Assembly (NCBI GenBank): GCA_001803205.1
Contig: MHBE01000059.1
Location: 124,001 to 188,000 of the forward strand
Source: Lentisphaerae bacterium GWF2_38_69
GTDB taxonomy: Bacteria; Verrucomicrobiota; Lentisphaeria; Victivallales; GWF2-38-69
Reading direction: 5' to 3'
Length of the DNA: 64,000 nt
Shown piece by piece: positions 7,727 through 17,652 of this stretch. Position 1 is the first letter of the stretch. Each line of letters opens with the position of its first letter. The notes below the pieces were generated by a model. That model was not told where the DNA came from. It did not search any database and saw only the letters and a list, made by a program, of their open reading frames with translations. A program made the translations under genes and the position numbers.

Positions 7727-9477
7727 TAGACAAGTCGCCTAAATTCCTCTTTTTTACAGGCAAAGGCGGAGTCGGAAAGACTTCAATGGCATGTGCCGTA
7801 TCAGTCGCATTGTCCGATATGGGAAGAAATGTATTGCTTGTAAGCACAGATCCAGCATCAAACCTTGACGAAGTGCTGGAAACTTCCCTGGCCAATATTC
7901 CCAAAGGAGTTAAGCACATCAACAATTTGATGGCAATGAATATCGACCCCAATAAAGCCGCACATGATTATAAAGAAAAAATGATAGGTCCTTTCCGCGG
8001 GGTGCTTCCCGAAGATACAATTGTTTCAATGGAAGAACAGCTTTCCGGCGCATGCACCATGGAAGTTGCGACATTTAACGAGTTTTCAAGGCTTATCGGG
8101 GATGAGAATATTTCAAACGCATATGACCATATAATTCTAGATACAGCTCCTACAGGACACACTCTGAGACTCTTGAGTCTGCCTGCGGCATGGGATAATT
8201 TTATCCTGGAAAATCAAACAGGAAGTACCTGTATCGGGTCCCTCTCACAAATTGAGGGGCAGAAGAAATATTACGAGAATGCCAGGAATATACTCACTGA
8301 CCCGAATTACACTATCCTTGTTCTTGTCACCAGGGCAGATGAAATGTCTTTCAAAGAAGCCGAAAGGGCAGGAATGGAACTCTATGAGCAGGGCATTAAA
8401 TATCAGCACCTCATAATAAACGGGATATTCAAATCTGCATCCAGCGATTCTTTGGCCTTGGATTTTGCCAAAAAAACCGATAAAACAATGAAGAATATGC
8501 CTTATTTCCTGAATAAACTTCCAAAAACTCTGGTAAGTTTTATGCCATTTGGCATCATCGGAGCTGAAGCATTGCGAAATGCAGCTTTAGAAAAGTCTGA
8601 ACAACCTTCAATTTCTATTATTTCAGACGATGAAAAATTAAAAGTGCTGAATGCCTCTTTCTCATGGGATAAACTTCTGAGCGAAATCGAAGCTAGAGGT
8701 TCGGGAGTAGTTATGACGATGGGAAAAGGCGGAGTCGGAAAAACTTCAATAGCGGCGGCAATTGCATGTGAACTTGCTTTCAGAGGGCACTCTGTTCATT
8801 TATCCACTACGGATCCTGCCGAGCATCTTTCTCAAACTCTCAATTCAGAAGTTAAAAATCTGAAAGTAAGCCGTATCAATCCTAAAGAAGAAACTCAAAA
8901 GTATGTAGTATCAGTCATGGAAGTGAACAGCCAGATATTGGATGAAGAAGGTATTGAGCTCCTCAAAGAAGAAATGAAATCTCCATGTATCGAAGAGATT
9001 GCTGTTTTTAACGCTTTTGCCAAGATGGTTTCAAATGGAAAGAGTGAGTTCACTGTACTTGATACAGCTCCCACCGGGCATACGCTGTTACTTCTTGACG
9101 CTACGGAGTCCTATCACAAACAGGTAGCTAAAAATTCAGATGGTGTAAGCGATGAGGTAAAGAATCTGCTTCCACTACTTAAGAACCCTGACTTTACCAA
9201 AATCCTTATTGTAACTCTGCCTGAGGCGACACCGGTTCATGAAGCAGAGCAACTGCAGTCTGACCTGAGAAGGGCTGGCATCGAACCGTATGCATGGGTT
9301 ATAAATCAGAGTTTCGCTGCTACAGATACAAAGGACACTCTTCTGAAGCAAAAATCTTTCAGCGAACTTAAATACATCAAAGAAGTTACTCAAAGGCTAT
9401 CCAAAAAGACAGTTCTTTCTCCCTGGCTCGGAGCAAACCTCAAAGGACATGAAAACCTGAGAAAAATATTTACATAA
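7708..9477 (+). CDS. arsA: ArsA arsenite-stimulated ATPase
   Basis: Cytoplasmic pump ATPase with two homologous halves (589 residues). P-loops GKGGVGKT occur at 18-25 and 339-346, and the signal-transduction motif DTAPTGHT occurs in each half. The three As(III)-binding cysteines are all present: C116 (GACTMEV), C175 (GSTCIGS) and C427 (SPCIEEI), matching C113, C172 and C422 of the plasmid R773 enzyme. The start inside the arsD end is supported by the family N-terminus FLFFTGKGG shortly after it. In this island ArsA would energise the Acr3 carrier encoded at 12232, as no ArsB is present. Confidence 0.95.
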   Translation: MLFRELIDKSPKFLFFTGKGGVGKTSMACAVSVALSDMGRNVLLVSTDPASNLDEVLETSLANIPKGVKHINNLMAMNIDPNKAAHDYKEKMIGPFRGVLPEDTIVSMEEQLSGACTMEVATFNEFSRLIGDENISNAYDHIILDTAPTGHTLRLLSLPAAWDNFILENQTGSTCIGSLSQIEGQKKYYENARNILTDPNYTILVLVTRADEMSFKEAERAGMELYEQGIKYQHLIINGIFKSASSDSLALDFAKKTDKTMKNMPYFLNKLPKTLVSFMPFGIIGAEALRNAALEKSEQPSISIISDDEKLKVLNASFSWDKLLSEIEARGSGVVMTMGKGGVGKTSIAAAIACELAFRGHSVHLSTTDPAEHLSQTLNSEVKNLKVSRINPKEETQKYVVSVMEVNSQILDEEGIELLKEEMKSPCIEEIAVFNAFAKMVSNGKSEFTVLDTAPTGHTLLLLDATESYHKQVAKNSDGVSDEVKNLLPLLKNPDFTKILIVTLPEATPVHEAEQLQSDLRRAGIEPYAWVINQSFAATDTKDTLLKQKSFSELKYIKEVTQRLSKKTVLSPWLGANLKGHENLRKIFT

Positions 9478-9488
9478 AGGAATAAATT

Positions 9489-10634
9489 ATGGAACAAACA
9501 AAAAAGAAAATCCTGTTTTTATGTACAGGGAATTCCTGCAGAAGCCAGATGGCTGAAGGCTGGGCTAGACATCTCAAAGGTTCAGAATTTGAAGTCTATT
9601 CGGCAGGAATAGAAAAACACGGGCTTAACCCGTATGCGGTTAAAGTGATGGCAGAAGCTGGAGTAGATATCTCAAAACATTATTCCAAACTTCTAAGCGA
9701 ACTCAAAGGTATTGAGTTTGATTTCGTTATAACAGTCTGTGGACATGCCAATGAGAACTGTCCTTTCTTCCCAGGAAAAACAAAAGTCATTCATGTCGGC
9801 TTTGAAGACCCGCCAAAGCTTGCCAAAGAGCTTGAAACAGAAGAAGACAAACTCAACTGCTACCGCAAAGTCAGAGACGAGATATTCAAATTTATTTTGC
9901 AATTATCTGATAAGTTAAACGGAAAAAAAGAAGTATCTGTTTGCGGAGAAGGATGCAGTTGTAATACCGCTTCTTCCAAAAGCAAAAAGGTCAAAGTTAT
10001 TGTATCCTTGGTTGTACTATTGGCGATTGTCGGAATTTTCTTTTATAAGGCTTCGTTAAAACAAGAAAATAAATTAGTTGAGACCAATACTTCAGCCTTT
10101 AACCTCCCGAAATCAGAGGAAAGCGTTAAAGCGGAAGTTCAATCTAATAGTGTATCGGAACCCAATAAATCTAAAGAATCTGATGATACTCAAATCCAGT
10201 CGATACAAGAGAATAATGCGATATTGGCTTCTAAGCAAAACGGGGAAAAAATCGGTGATTACATAGAATCGCTTAGCGAATTAAACAAACTTGCTTCAAG
10301 TAAAGATGCTGTTTTGATTTTTATACCAACTCCGAAAAGTGAATTTGCAGATGCTCAAACACAGTCTGCTGTTCTTGCTGCCCAGCAAACTTTGAATTCA
10401 AATGGCATCTCTCTTGGATTATTCACACTGATGCCAGTGTCACAGGATTATCTGATGATTTCCAGGCAAATTCAGGCTCCGGCTGTTTTGGTGGCAAATA
10501 AAGGCAGAGGTATGGCTGCTGTTACGGGGGATGTTACTGAATCAAAACTTTTACAAGCATTTGTTACTTCATCAAGATCCGGAGGATGCGGCACTTCTTC
10601 AGGATGCGGGCCATCCAGCGTGGGTTGTAACTAA
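9489..10634 (+). CDS. arsC: ArsC arsenate reductase fused to a membrane-anchored extra domain
   Basis: Residues 1-145 are a low-molecular-weight-phosphatase-type arsenate reductase. The loop is C12-TGNSC-R18, with the redox pair C84 and C91 in VCGHANENCPF, so it is of the thioredoxin-coupled class. A short Cys segment (VCGEGCSCN, 151-159) follows, then one membrane span near 169-186, a polar linker of about 55 residues, and a second domain near 245-365. That domain has alternating strand/helix character (DAVLIFIPTP, APAVLVANKGRGMAAVTG) and no CXXC. The protein ends in a Cys/Gly/Ser tail with three spaced cysteines. Standard ArsC proteins are about 135 residues. The predicted topology puts ArsC inside and the extra domain outside. 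Confidence 0.88.
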   Translation: MEQTKKKILFLCTGNSCRSQMAEGWARHLKGSEFEVYSAGIEKHGLNPYAVKVMAEAGVDISKHYSKLLSELKGIEFDFVITVCGHANENCPFFPGKTKVIHVGFEDPPKLAKELETEEDKLNCYRKVRDEIFKFILQLSDKLNGKKEVSVCGEGCSCNTASSKSKKVKVIVSLVVLLAIVGIFFYKASLKQENKLVETNTSAFNLPKSEESVKAEVQSNSVSEPNKSKESDDTQIQSIQENNAILASKQNGEKIGDYIESLSELNKLASSKDAVLIFIPTPKSEFADAQTQSAVLAAQQTLNSNGISLGLFTLMPVSQDYLMISRQIQAPAVLVANKGRGMAAVTGDVTESKLLQAFVTSSRSGGCGTSSGCGPSSVGCN

Positions 10635-10652
10635 TAAATTCAGGGAAATCAA

Positions 10653-11348
10653 ATGCTGGAATCTATTACAAACACTTTGCAACAAGTCTCATCACAACCA
10701 ATAGGACTCGTATTTGCATTTATTCTTGGACTGCTTAGCGCATTGACCAGCGCTTGCTGCACCATTCCGGCGCTAGGAATTCTTGTTGGGTATTCCGGCA
10801 GCAAGGCGAATGAAAATTGCAAGGCAGCATTAAAATCTACCTTATTTTTTACATTAGGCATTATTGCCTCTTTGATAATAGTCGGACTTGTTGCAGGGTT
10901 TGTAGGCCAAATTGCTCAAACAAATTTAGGAAAATATTGGTCGCTCTTTGCCGGAATAATCGCAATACTGCTGGGTTTAGCCTCTTTGAAGTTACTCCCA
11001 TTCAAAACATCCTTTGGAAAATTTGAAAAATTAAGAGGTGGTTTGAGTAAATCTGGAGTAGTTCTGACAGGCATTGTTCTTGGAGGGATTGTAGCAGTTA
11101 GCTCATTACCATGCAATCCTGGAATATTCATTGTGATCGGAGCTGCTATTTTACAAGGAAAAGTTTTTTGGTCAGTTCTAATGCTGGCTATGTTTGCTGT
11201 TGGTTTCGGAATACCTCTGGGCGTATTATTGCTAGGTATTTCAATGAGCAAAGTTTGCCTTGCCGCCAAAGGTTTAGAACCAATAATAAGATGGATTTCA
11301 GGTCTGATAATGCTTATTGCCGGATTCTATTTTCTGGTTATGTTTTAG
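10653..11348 (+). CDS. CcdA/DsbD-type transmembrane electron carrier
   Basis: The 231-residue membrane protein has about six spans. Its two halves each carry the family cysteine and proline pattern: SACCTIPALG near 33-42 and SLPCNPGIF near 150-158. CcdA-like proteins move reducing equivalents from cytoplasmic thioredoxin to exported thiol proteins. It follows the arsC fusion by 18 bases. It is a second CcdA-like protein in the island, not closely similar to the one at 6658. Likely partners are the exported CIPC protein (5610) or the outside domain and Cys-rich tail of the arsC fusion. A transport role cannot be excluded. Confidence 0.8.
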   Translation: MLESITNTLQQVSSQPIGLVFAFILGLLSALTSACCTIPALGILVGYSGSKANENCKAALKSTLFFTLGIIASLIIVGLVAGFVGQIAQTNLGKYWSLFAGIIAILLGLASLKLLPFKTSFGKFEKLRGGLSKSGVVLTGIVLGGIVAVSSLPCNPGIFIVIGAAILQGKVFWSVLMLAMFAVGFGIPLGVLLLGISMSKVCLAAKGLEPIIRWISGLIMLIAGFYFLVMF

Positions 11349-11386
11349 TAATTCATTTAATATTTAATATCGATAAGGAGTAAAAT

Positions 11387-12217
11387 ATGGATAAAAAAGA
11401 AGATATACGCAGTTTCGTCAGGGACGCTTACGCTCAGATAGCTACAAGCAAGAACTCTTCCTGCTGCGGAGCAAACACTTCCTGCACTCAGACAGATGCC
11501 CCTGAAAAGCTTGCTGAAGAATTAGGCTACAGCAAAACTGAACTGGAAATATTGCCTGAAGGCACTAATATGGGGCTTTCCTGCGGCAATCCGACAGCAA
11601 TTGCGTCATTGAAATCCGGAGAAGTTGTTTTGGATCTGGGGTCTGGAGGAGGTCTTGATGTTTTTATAGCAGCGGAAAAAGTTGGCGCTTCAGGAACGGC
11701 TATCGGCGTTGATATGACCTATGAAATGCTGATGAAGGCAAGGAAAAACGCAAAAACCTTTTCTGAGAGAACGAAGCTGAACAATGTGGAGTTCAGGCTT
11801 GGAGAGATTGAGTACCTGCCTGTAGCCAACAACAGCGTAGATGCAGTTATTTCCAACTGCGTAATAAATCTTTCTCCTAATAAACCTCAGGTTTGGAAAG
11901 AAATTTACAGAGTTCTTAAGCCAGGCGGCAGAGCTGCCGTATCTGATCTGGCGCTACTCAGACCACTTCCTGAAAATATTGTCGAATCGGTATCTGCTCT
12001 AGTAGGATGTGTCGCCGGAGCTGTTCTGATTGATGAAACAGAAAAAATGATCAAAGATGCCGGATTTTTGAAATACAGATTTGATAAGAAGCCTGGGTAT
12101 ATTGAGAAGATGACCCAGTGGAATGACCCTCTATACTGCAAAATAATCGAACTCTTGCCTAAGGATAAGAAGCTTGGCGATTATATAACAAGTCTTGATG
12201 TTTCAGTAACAAAATAA
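11387..12217 (+). CDS. arsM: ArsM As(III) S-adenosylmethionine methyltransferase
   Basis: Methylates As(III) stepwise to methylated arsenicals. The 276 residues include SAM motif [14 protein letters not shown] near 81-93. The arsenic-site cysteines are present: an N-terminal group (C26, C27, C33), C66 in MGLSCGNP, C158 in SNCVINLSP and C208 in LVGCVAG. This gives the four-cysteine arrangement needed for more than one methylation step. AAGGAG lies 8 bases before the ATG. Together with an ArsP-type permease and the ArsF/ArsG pair, it suggests that the cell both makes and exports organic arsenicals. Confidence 0.95.
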   Translation: MDKKEDIRSFVRDAYAQIATSKNSSCCGANTSCTQTDAPEKLAEELGYSKTELEILPEGTNMGLSCGNPTAIASLKSGEVVLDLGSGGGLDVFIAAEKVGASGTAIGVDMTYEMLMKARKNAKTFSERTKLNNVEFRLGEIEYLPVANNSVDAVISNCVINLSPNKPQVWKEIYRVLKPGGRAAVSDLALLRPLPENIVESVSALVGCVAGAVLIDETEKMIKDAGFLKYRFDKKPGYIEKMTQWNDPLYCKIIELLPKDKKLGDYITSLDVSVTK

Positions 12218-12231
12218 ATAGGGGAAACCAT

Positions 12232-13281
12232 ATGTCGCAAATCACAAAAAAACTCTCATTTTTGGACAGGTATTTAACCCTGTGGATATTCCTGGCGATG
12301 TTCATAGGCGTTTTTGTCGGTTATCTCATTCCTTCATTAACTAACTTTTGGGGTAAATTTCAGGTCGGAACTACTAATATGCTCATTGCTGTTGGGTTGA
12401 TTCTGATGATGTACCCGCCTCTTGCAAAGGTCAAATACGAAGAGATGAAGGATGTTTTCAAAGATAAGAAAATCCTTTTCCTATCGCTGATTCAAAACTG
12501 GATAATCGGGCCTGTCATGATGTTCTTTCTGGCAATAATTTTCCTTCGTGATTACCCTGAATACATGGTAGGTTTAATTATGATTGGGCTTGCCAGGTGT
12601 ATTGCGATGGTGATTGTCTGGAATGAATTAGCTAAAGGAGACTCCGAATACTGTGCAGGGCTGGTTGCGTTCAATTCAATATTTCAGATTCTTTTGTTCT
12701 CCGTATATGCATGGTTTTTTATAACCCTGCTTCCTCCTCTTTTTGGGTTGTCTTCTGTCGTAGTGAATGTAAGTATCGGGGAGATTGCCGAGAGCGTTCT
12801 TATCTACCTCGGCATACCGTTTGCAGCCGGTTTACTGACCAGGATCATTCTCATAAAAGCCAAAGATAAAGTCTGGTATCAGTCCAAATTTATTCCAAAG
12901 ATCAGCCCTATAACTCTTATTGCGCTGCTTTTTACTATTCTCGTGATGTTTTCTCTCAAGGGAGAATACATAGTCAGGCTGCCGATGGATGTAGTCAGGA
13001 TTGCCATCCCTCTTCTTATCTATTTTGTAGTGATGTTCATGATTTCCTTCTATATAAGCTATAAGGCAAAAGCAAATTATGAGAAATCAACTACTTTGTC
13101 TTTCACGGCGGCAAGCAATAATTTCGAACTTGCCATAGCTGTGGCAGTAGCTGTTTTTGGGATAAATTCAGGCGCGGCATTTGCAGCAGTTATAGGGCCT
13201 CTTGTAGAAGTTCCGGTTCTTATCGGACTTGTAAATGTCGCTTTCTATTTCAGGAGAAAATTTTTCAAACTAGCTGATTAA
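12232..13281 (+). CDS. acr3: Acr3-type arsenite efflux carrier
   Basis: Ten-span inner-membrane As(OH)3 exporter of the BART superfamily (349 residues). The diagnostic segment [19 protein letters not shown] contains the essential Cys, here C123. Further family segments are [10 protein letters not shown] and [16 protein letters not shown] with its conserved Glu. It begins 14 bases after arsM with a GGGGAAA ribosome site and is the last gene of the island. The N-ATPase operon starts only 46 bases later in the same direction, so read-through is possible. Confidence 0.95.
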   Translation: MSQITKKLSFLDRYLTLWIFLAMFIGVFVGYLIPSLTNFWGKFQVGTTNMLIAVGLILMMYPPLAKVKYEEMKDVFKDKKILFLSLIQNWIIGPVMMFFLAIIFLRDYPEYMVGLIMIGLARCIAMVIVWNELAKGDSEYCAGLVAFNSIFQILLFSVYAWFFITLLPPLFGLSSVVVNVSIGEIAESVLIYLGIPFAAGLLTRIILIKAKDKVWYQSKFIPKISPITLIALLFTILVMFSLKGEYIVRLPMDVVRIAIPLLIYFVVMFMISFYISYKAKANYEKSTTLSFTAASNNFELAIAVAVAVFGINSGAAFAAVIGPLVEVPVLIGLVNVAFYFRRKFFKLAD

Positions 13282-13309
13282 AAAAAACTTTGTTATAGAA
13301 TTAAAATAA

Positions 13310-14746
<1,437 letters not shown>

Positions 14747-14756
14747 GGTAATAAAA

Positions 14757-15161
14757 ATGCAAAGTGATACCATGAATCTCAAAATCCTGCTCCCTTTCAA
14801 AGTGTTTGCTGAAAAAAAGGGAGTTAAAAGGATTATTGCCGAAACTCCTGAGGGATCTTTCGGCATCCTCCCGCACCGCCTTGACTGTACATCATTGATT
14901 GCACCTGGAATCTTGGTATATGAGACTGACGCTGACGGAGAAACTTATACAGCTGTAGATGAAGGAATACTCGTTAAGGAGGGAACAAATGTAACTGTTT
15001 CAATACGCAACGCGGTTGGCGGGACAGACCTTGACAAACTTAAGGAAGCCGTTGAAAATGAATTTATTGCTCTTACTGAAGAAGAAAAAAATATGCGTAT
15101 GAGCCTGGCAAAAATAGAGAGAGGTTTTGTCAGGCAGTTTATGGAATTAAAAAACAGTTAA
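14757..15161 (+). CDS. atpC: N-ATPase epsilon subunit
   Basis: Central-stalk subunit of F1 (134 residues). The N-terminal beta sandwich is recognisable from LKILLPFKVF and ETPEGSFGILPHRLD, the latter being the conserved GxFGxLPxH motif. The C-terminal part is helical (EEEKNMRMSLAKIE). It lies 10 bases after atpD. A second in-frame ATG at codon 6 could also be used; the first has AAGGT eight bases upstream. Confidence 0.92.
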   Translation: MQSDTMNLKILLPFKVFAEKKGVKRIIAETPEGSFGILPHRLDCTSLIAPGILVYETDADGETYTAVDEGILVKEGTNVTVSIRNAVGGTDLDKLKEAVENEFIALTEEEKNMRMSLAKIERGFVRQFMELKNS

Positions 15162-15210
15162 AAGTATATGCCCAAAAAAGATGATCTATCTGTGAAATAG
15201 CAGGAAAAAT

Positions 15211-15525
15211 ATGGAAAAGAAAACTGAAACACTATTAAGCCGTAAGGTAGGGGAAAAAGCAACGCTGAAACTCAAAAGGCGAGGCAATTCAGGAAATAGC
15301 GTGCTGTATGGTTTCGGGATGTTTGGCCTTGTCGGATGGTCGATAGCTTTTCCTACTGTCGCGGGAGCTCTCATAGGCATGTGGCTAGACAAGCATTATC
15401 CTATAAAACACTCGTGGACTCTGGCTCTTCTGGTCGCAGGTCTCTTTCTGGGATGCGCCTGCGCATGGTATTGGATTTCCAGGGAAGAGAGAAAAATCAG
15501 AAAAGATAAGGAAAAGAATAAGTGA
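15211..15525 (+). CDS. atpQ: N-ATPase accessory membrane protein AtpQ
   Basis: Small two-span membrane protein (104 residues) specific to N-ATPase operons and related to AtpI/AtpZ proteins. A basic N-terminus is followed by a helix near 35-58 with the conserved segment GWSIAFPTVAGALIGMWLD, a short loop, and a second helix near 66-88 (LALLVAGLFLGCACAWYW). The C-terminus is strongly charged. It probably helps assemble the c-ring or supply cations. Its stop overlaps the GTG start of atpR. Confidence 0.88.
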   Translation: MEKKTETLLSRKVGEKATLKLKRRGNSGNSVLYGFGMFGLVGWSIAFPTVAGALIGMWLDKHYPIKHSWTLALLVAGLFLGCACAWYWISREERKIRKDKEKNK

Positions 15526-15842
15526 ATGAGGGCATCGGTATAATCTTTGCCGGCATAGTCGGCCTTTTACTCGGAGGATTTTTTTTCGGCGGCTTGCTCT
15601 GGACTGTCCGTAAGGGAGTCTCATCTTCCAGTCCTGTGCTTCTTTTTGCCGGCAGTTTCGTAATACGGACTGTTATTGTCCTCGCAGGTTTCTATTTTGT
15701 TTCAAACGAGGACTGGAAAAGAATCGTTTCGTGCCTGATTGGGTTTATAATATCAAAGATAATCATAAAGTGGTTTTATAAATCACCTCTGGAAAAACAG
15801 ACTCAACTGAAAAAGGATTCGGATAATGCACATAACTCCTGA
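15522..15842 (+). CDS. atpR: N-ATPase accessory membrane protein AtpR
   Basis: Three-span membrane protein (106 residues) found only in N-ATPase operons. The first helix carries GLLLGGFFFGGLLWTVRKG, matching the family's Gly-rich helix with a conserved Arg; the second helix has a further buried Arg in SFVIRTVIVLAG. The start is a GTG at 15522 inside the atpQ stop (GTGA). The gene overlaps atpB by 17 bases. Buried arginines have been proposed to act in assembly of the c-ring. Confidence 0.88.
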   Translation: MNEGIGIIFAGIVGLLLGGFFFGGLLWTVRKGVSSSSPVLLFAGSFVIRTVIVLAGFYFVSNEDWKRIVSCLIGFIISKIIIKWFYKSPLEKQTQLKKDSDNAHNS

Positions 15843-16518
15843 TCAGATAATTTTCTGGCAATACGGATTTATTAAAATCAATGCCTCAATTGCGATCACA
15901 TGGGGACTTATGTTTATTATAATTATAGGAGCGAAACTCATCACGAGAAACCTCTCTCCTGACAAGCCCATGACCAGATGGCGCAATATGCTGGAAATAG
16001 TTGTAATTAATATCAGGAATCAGATCAGAGAGATAGGATTATGCCGGGCTGAACACTATCTTCCTTTCATCGGTACTCTTTTTCTCTTTATCTTCATTGC
16101 CAACCTTTTTACTGTAGTTCCGTTTTATGAACCACCGACAAGTTCCCTTTCGACTACCGCGGCTCTTGCCATATGTGTATTTGCGGCAGTTCCATATTAC
16201 GGTATATCCGAACAGGGATTCATCAACTACCTGAAATCATATATGAAACCGACTCCGATAATGTTCCCCTTTCATATCATAAGCGAATTCACCAGGACTC
16301 TTGCGCTTGCTGTTCGTCTTTTTGGTAATATGATGAGCGGCGTAGTGATTATAGCCATACTGCTTACTATTACGCCCTTTTTTTTCCCTATTTTGATGTG
16401 TGCGCTAGGCCTGCTTATAGGCTCAGTTCAGGCTTATATTTTCAGCGTCCTTGCAACGGTTTTTATTGCAGCTGCGACAAGAAGTGAAAGTGATGAAAAA
16501 GAACAATATGAAAATTAA
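15826..16518 (+). CDS. atpB: N-ATPase subunit a
   Basis: Stator ion-channel subunit of Fo (230 residues, about five spans). The essential arginine is R164 in LALAVRLFGNMMSG, the most conserved helix of the family, and the preceding segment ISEFTRT is also typical. It overlaps the end of atpR and is followed 15 bases later by the c-subunit gene. Na+ or H+ specificity is set mainly by the c-subunit. Confidence 0.93.
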   Translation: MHITPDQIIFWQYGFIKINASIAITWGLMFIIIIGAKLITRNLSPDKPMTRWRNMLEIVVINIRNQIREIGLCRAEHYLPFIGTLFLFIFIANLFTVVPFYEPPTSSLSTTAALAICVFAAVPYYGISEQGFINYLKSYMKPTPIMFPFHIISEFTRTLALAVRLFGNMMSGVVIIAILLTITPFFFPILMCALGLLIGSVQAYIFSVLATVFIAAATRSESDEKEQYEN

Positions 16519-16533
16519 TCAGGAGGTATTATT

Positions 16534-16818
16534 ATGGACAGTGTAACCATCGTAGCATTAACATCAATTATTGTTTCAGGTCTTACGACGTGTATCGGAT
16601 GCATAGGCCCAGCAATAAGTGAAGGATTGGCCGTTATCACAGCCTTGAAATCCATTGCGCAGCAGCCGGACGCTTCTCCTGCAATTACAAGGACTCTCTT
16701 TGTTGGACTGGCTATGATTGAATCTATTGCTATTTATTGCTTTGTGATTTCAATGATTCTTATTTTTGCCAATCCTTTCTGGAATCATTTCATCGCCAAA
16801 GCAGCAGGCGGAGGATAA
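16534..16818 (+). CDS. atpE: N-ATPase subunit c with two ring carboxylates
   Basis: Rotor-ring subunit (94 residues, two helices). Helix 2 carries the ion-binding set E63-S64 and Y68 (MIESIAIYCFV), the ES...Y pattern of Na+-type c-subunits. Helix 1 has GPAISEG, which puts a second carboxylate, E30, where the Na+-binding Gln32 of the Ilyobacter c-subunit lies. Two carboxylates per subunit is a known feature of N-ATPases; whether such rings carry Na+ or H+ differs among cases. The C-terminus extends past the usual end (FIAKAAGGG). An AGGAGG lies 8 bases upstream, fitting the high copy number needed. Confidence 0.95.
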   Translation: MDSVTIVALTSIIVSGLTTCIGCIGPAISEGLAVITALKSIAQQPDASPAITRTLFVGLAMIESIAIYCFVISMILIFANPFWNHFIAKAAGGG

Positions 16819-16854
16819 TCTTGCTTTTCTACAATGAATATAGAGGTAGAATAA

Positions 16855-17652
16855 ATGTTAATTGACGCCTTTACAGTCGTAGCGCAGATTATCAACTTCA
16901 TGATCCTTTTATGGTTTCTGAGGCGTTATCTCTATATTCCTATCCTTAAGGTAATTGACGAAAGAGAAAAGAGGATTGCTGATCAGCTTAAGTCAGCTCA
17001 TGACGAAAAAGAAAAATCAATTCTGGAAAGAAGAGAACTCGAGCGAAAAAATACAGAACTCGACAAACAGCGCTCAAATCTTATGAAAACAGCTGCCTCG
17101 GATGCCCAATCTCTAAGGCAAAAACTTTTAGAGGATGCCCGCAAAGAGTCTGAATCCCTAAAGATTAAACTTTGGAACTCAATACAAAATGAATATCTTA
17201 CACTCAAGAAAGATATCTATTCCAGAACGCAGCAGGAGGTTTTCTCAATCGCAAGGAAAACTCTTTCAGATCTTGCTGATTCAAGCCTTGAAGAAAGCAT
17301 AACCAGAACCTTTTTAAGAAGACTTTCTTCCATTGACAAAAAACAAAAAGAACTTCTGCTTTCAGCCATAAAAGCATCAGGAAATAATACCATCCTCATC
17401 CGCTCAACATTCGGTATAGCCTCAGAACAGCGTGAGATAATCGAAGCCTCCCTCAGAGAGATAACAGGAGACATTCAGTACAAAATAGTTTTTCAGGATT
17501 CAGATAGCCGTATATTCGGAATCGAATTTGTTACTAGCGACTATAAAATAGAATGGAACATCTCTGATTATATAAGTTCAATGGAAAAGACCATGACAGA
17601 AACGCTGGCTGAAAAGATAAAAGTCAAAACAACAGAGGGAATTATTCAATAA
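16855..17652 (+). CDS. atpF: N-ATPase subunit b (long, delta-less type)
   Basis: Peripheral-stalk subunit (265 residues, against about 160 for ordinary b). One membrane helix near 8-24 is followed by a long charged coiled coil (about 40-160). The C-terminal 100 residues include [19 protein letters not shown] and resemble the delta-type F1-binding domain. N-ATPase operons lack a separate delta gene, so this domain probably attaches the stalk to F1. The stop overlaps the atpA ATG by one base. Confidence 0.9.
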   Translation: MLIDAFTVVAQIINFMILLWFLRRYLYIPILKVIDEREKRIADQLKSAHDEKEKSILERRELERKNTELDKQRSNLMKTAASDAQSLRQKLLEDARKESESLKIKLWNSIQNEYLTLKKDIYSRTQQEVFSIARKTLSDLADSSLEESITRTFLRRLSSIDKKQKELLLSAIKASGNNTILIRSTFGIASEQREIIEASLREITGDIQYKIVFQDSDSRIFGIEFVTSDYKIEWNISDYISSMEKTMTETLAEKIKVKTTEGIIQ

